Origin: Dyadobacter sp. SG02
Lineage (GTDB): Bacteria > Bacteroidota > Bacteroidia > Cytophagales > Spirosomataceae
Length of the DNA stretch: 64,000 nucleotides
Assembly: GCF_900109045.1 (NCBI RefSeq)
Contig: NZ_FNYL01000009.1
Coordinates: forward strand, 248,001-312,000
Reading direction: 5' to 3'
Shown: one piece after another, positions 60,728-64,000 of the stretch
How the letters are laid out: every line of letters begins with the position of its first letter
How positions within the stretch are numbered: the first letter of the stretch is position 1
Made by a program: the position numbers and the translations under genes
The notes under the pieces: model-generated
Told to the model about the DNA's origin: nothing
The model's input: only the letters and a program-made list of their open reading frames with translations
The model's database searches: none

Positions 60728-62998
60728 CTACGGCCTGCCCGCCGCAGTTACCCCATAACTCTTGGACGGCGTTGCCCCCATATAAAACACCAACTCCCCT
60801 CCTGCCATCAGGTCGGTATGACGAATGTAGGTATAAGGATAAGGCTTACCATTGAACTCGATCTTCTGTATATACTTGTTCTGCTCGCTGTTATCCTGCG
60901 ACCGAATGGTGAACGTCTTGCCATTTTCCAGCCGAAGCATAGCCGAGTCGAACAAAGGCGAACCGAAGACGTATTTCCCTTCCATCGGGTTCACCGAGTA
61001 CATTCCTAATGCGCTGAATGCGTACCAGGCGCTCATTTGGCCCACGTCCTCGTTGCCGCTGAGTCCGTTAGGTGTAGGTTTATAAAATTTCCGCATCACC
61101 TCGCGCACCAGATCGGCCGTTTTCCACGGCTCGCCCAGGTAATTGTAGAGGTAAGTAATATGATGGCTCGGCTCGTTGCCGTGCGCATACTGCCCGATCA
61201 GCCCCGAAATGTCCGGCGCGGTACCTTCCCGCAGTTCCGACGAAACGGTAAACAGGCTATCCAGACGCAATTTAAAGGCTTTCTCACCACCCAGCAGGCC
61301 GATCAGCCCGTGCACATCCTGAGGTACCAGGAACAGATATTGCCATGCATTGCCCTCAGTATAATCCGAAGTAACGGGCACCGAATAGAACGGATCGAAC
61401 GGACGGCGGAACTGGCCGTTTTCGAAGCGACCATTGAAAAAGGCCGTCTGCTTGTCGTAATACAGCTTGTAGAGCTGGCTTCTCTTCGTAAAATAAGCAG
61501 CGTCGGCTTTCTTGCCCAATGCCGCGGCCACTTTCGCGATGCCGGCGTCGGCGATGGCGTATTCCATGGCCCAGGCTACGGATTCGTGCATTTTATCGGC
61601 CGGAATGTAGCTGAGCTTGTTCAGGTACTGCAAACCCATGGAATCTCGTTTCGCGGTGTGTTTCATCGCCTCGTACACCTGCTCGCGCTGGTCGGCGGGG
61701 ATGAGCCCCTTCCCGAACGCGTCCGCGAGGATGATAATGGCCGGACTGCCCACCATACAATCCGTTTCGCTGCCCACGAGCGGCCACACAGGCAGGCGCC
61801 CCTGCTGCTGGTGAATGGCCAGCATCGATCCCGCAATGTCCTTCACCACGCTCGGCTTCACGATCGACATAAATGGCCCCCAGCCGCGGTAAATGTCCCA
61901 GAGCGACATGGTAGTGAGGTTTTTAAAAGGCGCGTTTTTGTAAACCTGCTTGTCGGTGCCGCGGTAGTCGTTGTTGGCGTCGTTGAAGAGCGTCGGGCCA
62001 AGGAACATGTGGTAAAGCGCGGTGTAAAACAGCTGCTTATCCGTGTTATTCCGACCTTCCACCCGGATAGAGCCCAGCGACTTTTCCCAAACCTGATCGG
62101 CTTTGGTGCGGTAGGCTTCAAAATTGCCGGACGGTGCCTCGGTGGCCATATTTGCCAATGCATTTTCCTCGCTCACGGGCGACAATGCCACTTTCAGGAT
62201 CATATCGGGGTTGCGAACAGCGTCGAAAAACAATGCGGCCTTGGCGTGTTTGCTTTCCACTTTTTTGCCATTCTGAAGCGTGCTGTCACTGTAAAACTCA
62301 GCTTTCAGAATAGGTTGCGAGGTGCGGATCGCGAAATACAGGCGCTGATCTTTCGACCAGCCGGTAGAAAAACGGTAACCTGTGAAAGTGGAGTCGTTCA
62401 CCTGTTGGATAAACGTTTTCACGGGACTGTCCCAGTTCATCGCAAAGCCCAGGTCCACGAGGATATGCGCATTATCGGTCTTTTTATAATGATATTGATG
62501 AATGCCCACGCGCTCGGTCGCCGTTAGTTTCGCATCCACATCGTATTTGTCCAGATGCACCTGGTAAAAACCCGGGCGGCATTGCTCTGATTGCTTGGAA
62601 AACAGCGAGCCATAGCCTGTTTCGGGCTTTTCAAACTGCATCGGGCGCAGTTGCAACGGCCCGTTCGCAGGTACGATCATCAGGTCGTTCAGATCGCCGA
62701 TGCCCGTCCCGCTCAAATGCGTATGGGTGAAACCAAGGATTTCCCGGCTGATATAATTGTAGCCCGAGCACCAGTCCCAGCCGTGGAATTCGTCCCAGCT
62801 CCGCCCGATCTGAGTAGGCCCCAGCTGCACAGCCCCGAAAGGTACATTGGCACCTACGAAAACATGCCCGTGCTCCTCGGAGCCGATGAACGGGTTGACA
62901 TAGCTGGTTAAGGATTGGGTTTGCGCATCCACGCGGCTGGCCGAAAGGGTCATAAAACCTGCCACAAGGCTATTTTTTACTATTTTCGATATATTCAT
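60728..62998 (-). CDS. GH92 alpha-mannosidase
   Basis: 756 residues with signal peptide MNISKIVKNSLVAGFMTLSASRVDAQ. GH92 hallmarks: YVNPFIGSEEHGHVFVGANVPFGAVQLGP at the N-terminus, GFTHTHLSGTGIGDLNDL, AHGNEPSHHITYLYNYLGEPWK with the catalytic-type glutamate, and GNEDVGQMSAWYAFSALGMYSVNP. These calcium-dependent exo-enzymes remove alpha-mannose with inversion, commonly from N-glycans or yeast mannan. The protein is periplasmic or surface. It is transcribed toward the helicase gene and divergent from the MFS transporter. Confidence 0.94.
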   Translation of the reverse strand: MNISKIVKNSLVAGFMTLSASRVDAQTQSLTSYVNPFIGSEEHGHVFVGANVPFGAVQLGPTQIGRSWDEFHGWDWCSGYNYISREILGFTHTHLSGTGIGDLNDLMIVPANGPLQLRPMQFEKPETGYGSLFSKQSEQCRPGFYQVHLDKYDVDAKLTATERVGIHQYHYKKTDNAHILVDLGFAMNWDSPVKTFIQQVNDSTFTGYRFSTGWSKDQRLYFAIRTSQPILKAEFYSDSTLQNGKKVESKHAKAALFFDAVRNPDMILKVALSPVSEENALANMATEAPSGNFEAYRTKADQVWEKSLGSIRVEGRNNTDKQLFYTALYHMFLGPTLFNDANNDYRGTDKQVYKNAPFKNLTTMSLWDIYRGWGPFMSIVKPSVVKDIAGSMLAIHQQQGRLPVWPLVGSETDCMVGSPAIIILADAFGKGLIPADQREQVYEAMKHTAKRDSMGLQYLNKLSYIPADKMHESVAWAMEYAIADAGIAKVAAALGKKADAAYFTKRSQLYKLYYDKQTAFFNGRFENGQFRRPFDPFYSVPVTSDYTEGNAWQYLFLVPQDVHGLIGLLGGEKAFKLRLDSLFTVSSELREGTAPDISGLIGQYAHGNEPSHHITYLYNYLGEPWKTADLVREVMRKFYKPTPNGLSGNEDVGQMSAWYAFSALGMYSVNPMEGKYVFGSPLFDSAMLRLENGKTFTIRSQDNSEQNKYIQKIEFNGKPYPYTYIRHTDLMAGGELVFYMGATPSKSYGVTAAGRP

Positions 62999-63106
62999 AA
63001 AGTATTTAAAGAAATCGCCTACATTTTAAATTATTTTTTAAAAATACTCCAAATCGCCGATTTTAGCACTATCCTGAAAAGATTCCCACATTTTTTTTGC
63101 CGCGTA

Positions 63107-63137
63107 TTGTTTTTTGTACTTTCCTATTTTATTTTTG
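63107..63137 (+). promoter_or_regulatory. Predicted promoter of the MFS transporter gene
   Basis: TTG at 63107-63109 and TATTTTTG at 63130-63137 are 20 bases apart, matching the Bacteroidota -33/-7 promoter. The start codon is 31 bases downstream. The surrounding DNA is T-rich. Confidence 0.5.
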
Positions 63138-63167
63138 ACAGAAATTAAGTTAGTGCGTTAAGTTATC

Positions 63168-64000
63168 ATGAAGAAAAACTACGTCCGCTGGTGGGTTGTT
63201 TTCCTCGTCTTCGTCGCGACCGGTCTGAGCTTTCTCGACCGGCAGGTGCTGTCGATAGCCGTCATCCGCATTCAGCAGGAATTCGGGTTCAGCGATGTGG
63301 AGTATGGGTGGGTGAATACCAGTTTTCTGCTGAGTTACGCACTGATGTTCACCGTCGGCGGATGGCTTATCGACCGCATCGGGGCGCGGAAAGGACTGGG
63401 TATCGCGGTGGGGCTGTGGTCGGTAGCGAATGCATTGCACGGGTTGATGACGAGCCTACCGCAGCTTCTCACCTTCCGGTTTTTCCTCGGTATGGGCGAA
63501 GGCGCGTGCTTCCCGGGCGCGGCTAAAACGGTGCATGAATGGTTTGACCAAAAAGAAAGGGCCTTCGCGAACGGCATCGCCATCGGCGGCTCCGCAATCG
63601 GTGCAGTGATTGCTCCGCCTTTGACGATCTGGTTTTCAAACAGTTACGGCTGGCGGTCGGGATTTGTCGTGCCGGGTATTATAGGCGGCATTTGGGTGAT
63701 TGTGTGGTTGCTTTTGCCTTGGAAACGGTCGGCTACAAAGGCCAGTTCAGAAGCGTTCACGGAGGAAGATGGCCTTTCACGAAATGCATTTCAAGCGCAA
63801 AATACCCTGAAAATACCTTTCTCAGCCATTTTAAAACAACGCGAAACCTGGGTATTCGTACTGATGCGCTTCCTGCTCGATCCGGTGATGTATTTCATGA
63901 TGTTCTGGATTCCCAAATACCTGAGCGACGTGCGCCATGTGCCGTTTGAACGGATCGGGCAGCTGTTCTGGATACCCTTTCTGTCCCTGGGCGTTTCCAA
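63168..64000 (+). CDS. MFS transporter, hexuronate-type (cut by window end)
   Basis: 277 residues are visible and the frame is open at base 64000. MKKNYVRWWVVFLVFVATGLSFLDRQVLS is the first helix with the FxDRxxLS motif of anion:cation symporters. GWLIDRIGARKGL is the MFS loop 2-3 signature, and FFLGMGEGACFPGAAKTVHEWF follows in helix 4. These features fit the ExuT/hexuronate group of the family, which imports sugar acids with protons across the inner membrane. It diverges from the GH92 gene across 169 bases. Confidence 0.85.
   Translation, partial: MKKNYVRWWVVFLVFVATGLSFLDRQVLSIAVIRIQQEFGFSDVEYGWVNTSFLLSYALMFTVGGWLIDRIGARKGLGIAVGLWSVANALHGLMTSLPQLLTFRFFLGMGEGACFPGAAKTVHEWFDQKERAFANGIAIGGSAIGAVIAPPLTIWFSNSYGWRSGFVVPGIIGGIWVIVWLLLPWKRSATKASSEAFTEEDGLSRNAFQAQNTLKIPFSAILKQRETWVFVLMRFLLDPVMYFMMFWIPKYLSDVRHVPFERIGQLFWIPFLSLGVS

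Noticed and set aside
61037..62527. A 496-codon open frame on the plus strand
   Set aside because: It lies wholly antisense to the GH92 mannosidase, whose motifs are complete; the translated text is rich in His/Arg with no family pattern.

Overview
The window reads as the chromosome of a Bacteroidota bacterium, most likely a Cytophagales relative such as Dyadobacter (my inference, not tested by alignment). The supporting signs are two SusC/SusD pairs, a hybrid two-component regulator, a type IX secretion C-terminal signal, an ECF sigma/FecR pair, the near absence of strong Shine-Dalgarno sequences, and promoters of the Bacteroidota form TTTG...TAnnTTTG. No tRNA, rRNA, CRISPR array, insertion sequence or phage gene was seen.

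Region 1 (1-18373, probably to 21489) is an exopolysaccharide locus. A tightly packed plus-strand run, often overlapping by 4-23 bases, encodes glycosyltransferases of GT2 and GT4 type, an O-antigen ligase/polymerase-like membrane protein, a WcaF-like acetyltransferase, a GMC-type oxidoreductase and an aldo/keto reductase. An acyltransferase-3 and a PhyH-type dioxygenase lie on the minus strand in the middle. A second plus-strand run follows: GT4, VanZ-like protein, WcaI-like GT4, a WcaJ-like polyprenyl glycosylphosphotransferase, an unknown lipoprotein and a YjbH-like outer-membrane protein. A large beta-helix protein exported by T9SS comes next.

Region 2 (21490-25902) is a mixed stretch: a small secreted coiled-coil protein, an AraC regulator with an HMA-like head, a truncated DUF892 ferritin-like remnant, a DsbA-like protein with a CxxS site, the mismatch glycosylase Mug and an aldo/keto reductase.

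Region 3 (26005-39748, minus strand) is a xylan utilisation locus: SusC, SusD, a hybrid two-component regulator, a ThuA-like protein, a tandem-domain CE1 esterase and a GH10 xylanase, closed by an intrinsic terminator. Two promoters, ahead of susC and ahead of the regulator gene, share the same layout: TGTAACAT, 13 bases, (T/G)GTAACAT or TGTAACAT, 30 bases, TATATTTG. This is a candidate binding site for the regulator.

Region 4 (39939-50197) starts with a MACPF (perforin-like) protein that has no signal peptide and carries a triplicated C-terminal domain. An XRE/membrane-protein pair, an SRPBCC/ArsR operon with operators inside its promoter, an alpha/beta hydrolase, a cytochrome c/FG-GAP lipoprotein, a VOC protein and an AraC regulator follow. 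The stretch ends with an OmpA protein, two membrane-anchored helix-hairpin-helix paralogues and aquaporin Z.

Region 5 (50557-64000) is a second glycan-uptake system: ECF sigma factor, FecR anti-sigma, SusC with an STN domain, SusD and a DUF1735 lipoprotein. A convergent PIF1-like helicase with an HRDC domain, a GH92 alpha-mannosidase and a divergent, truncated MFS transporter complete the window.
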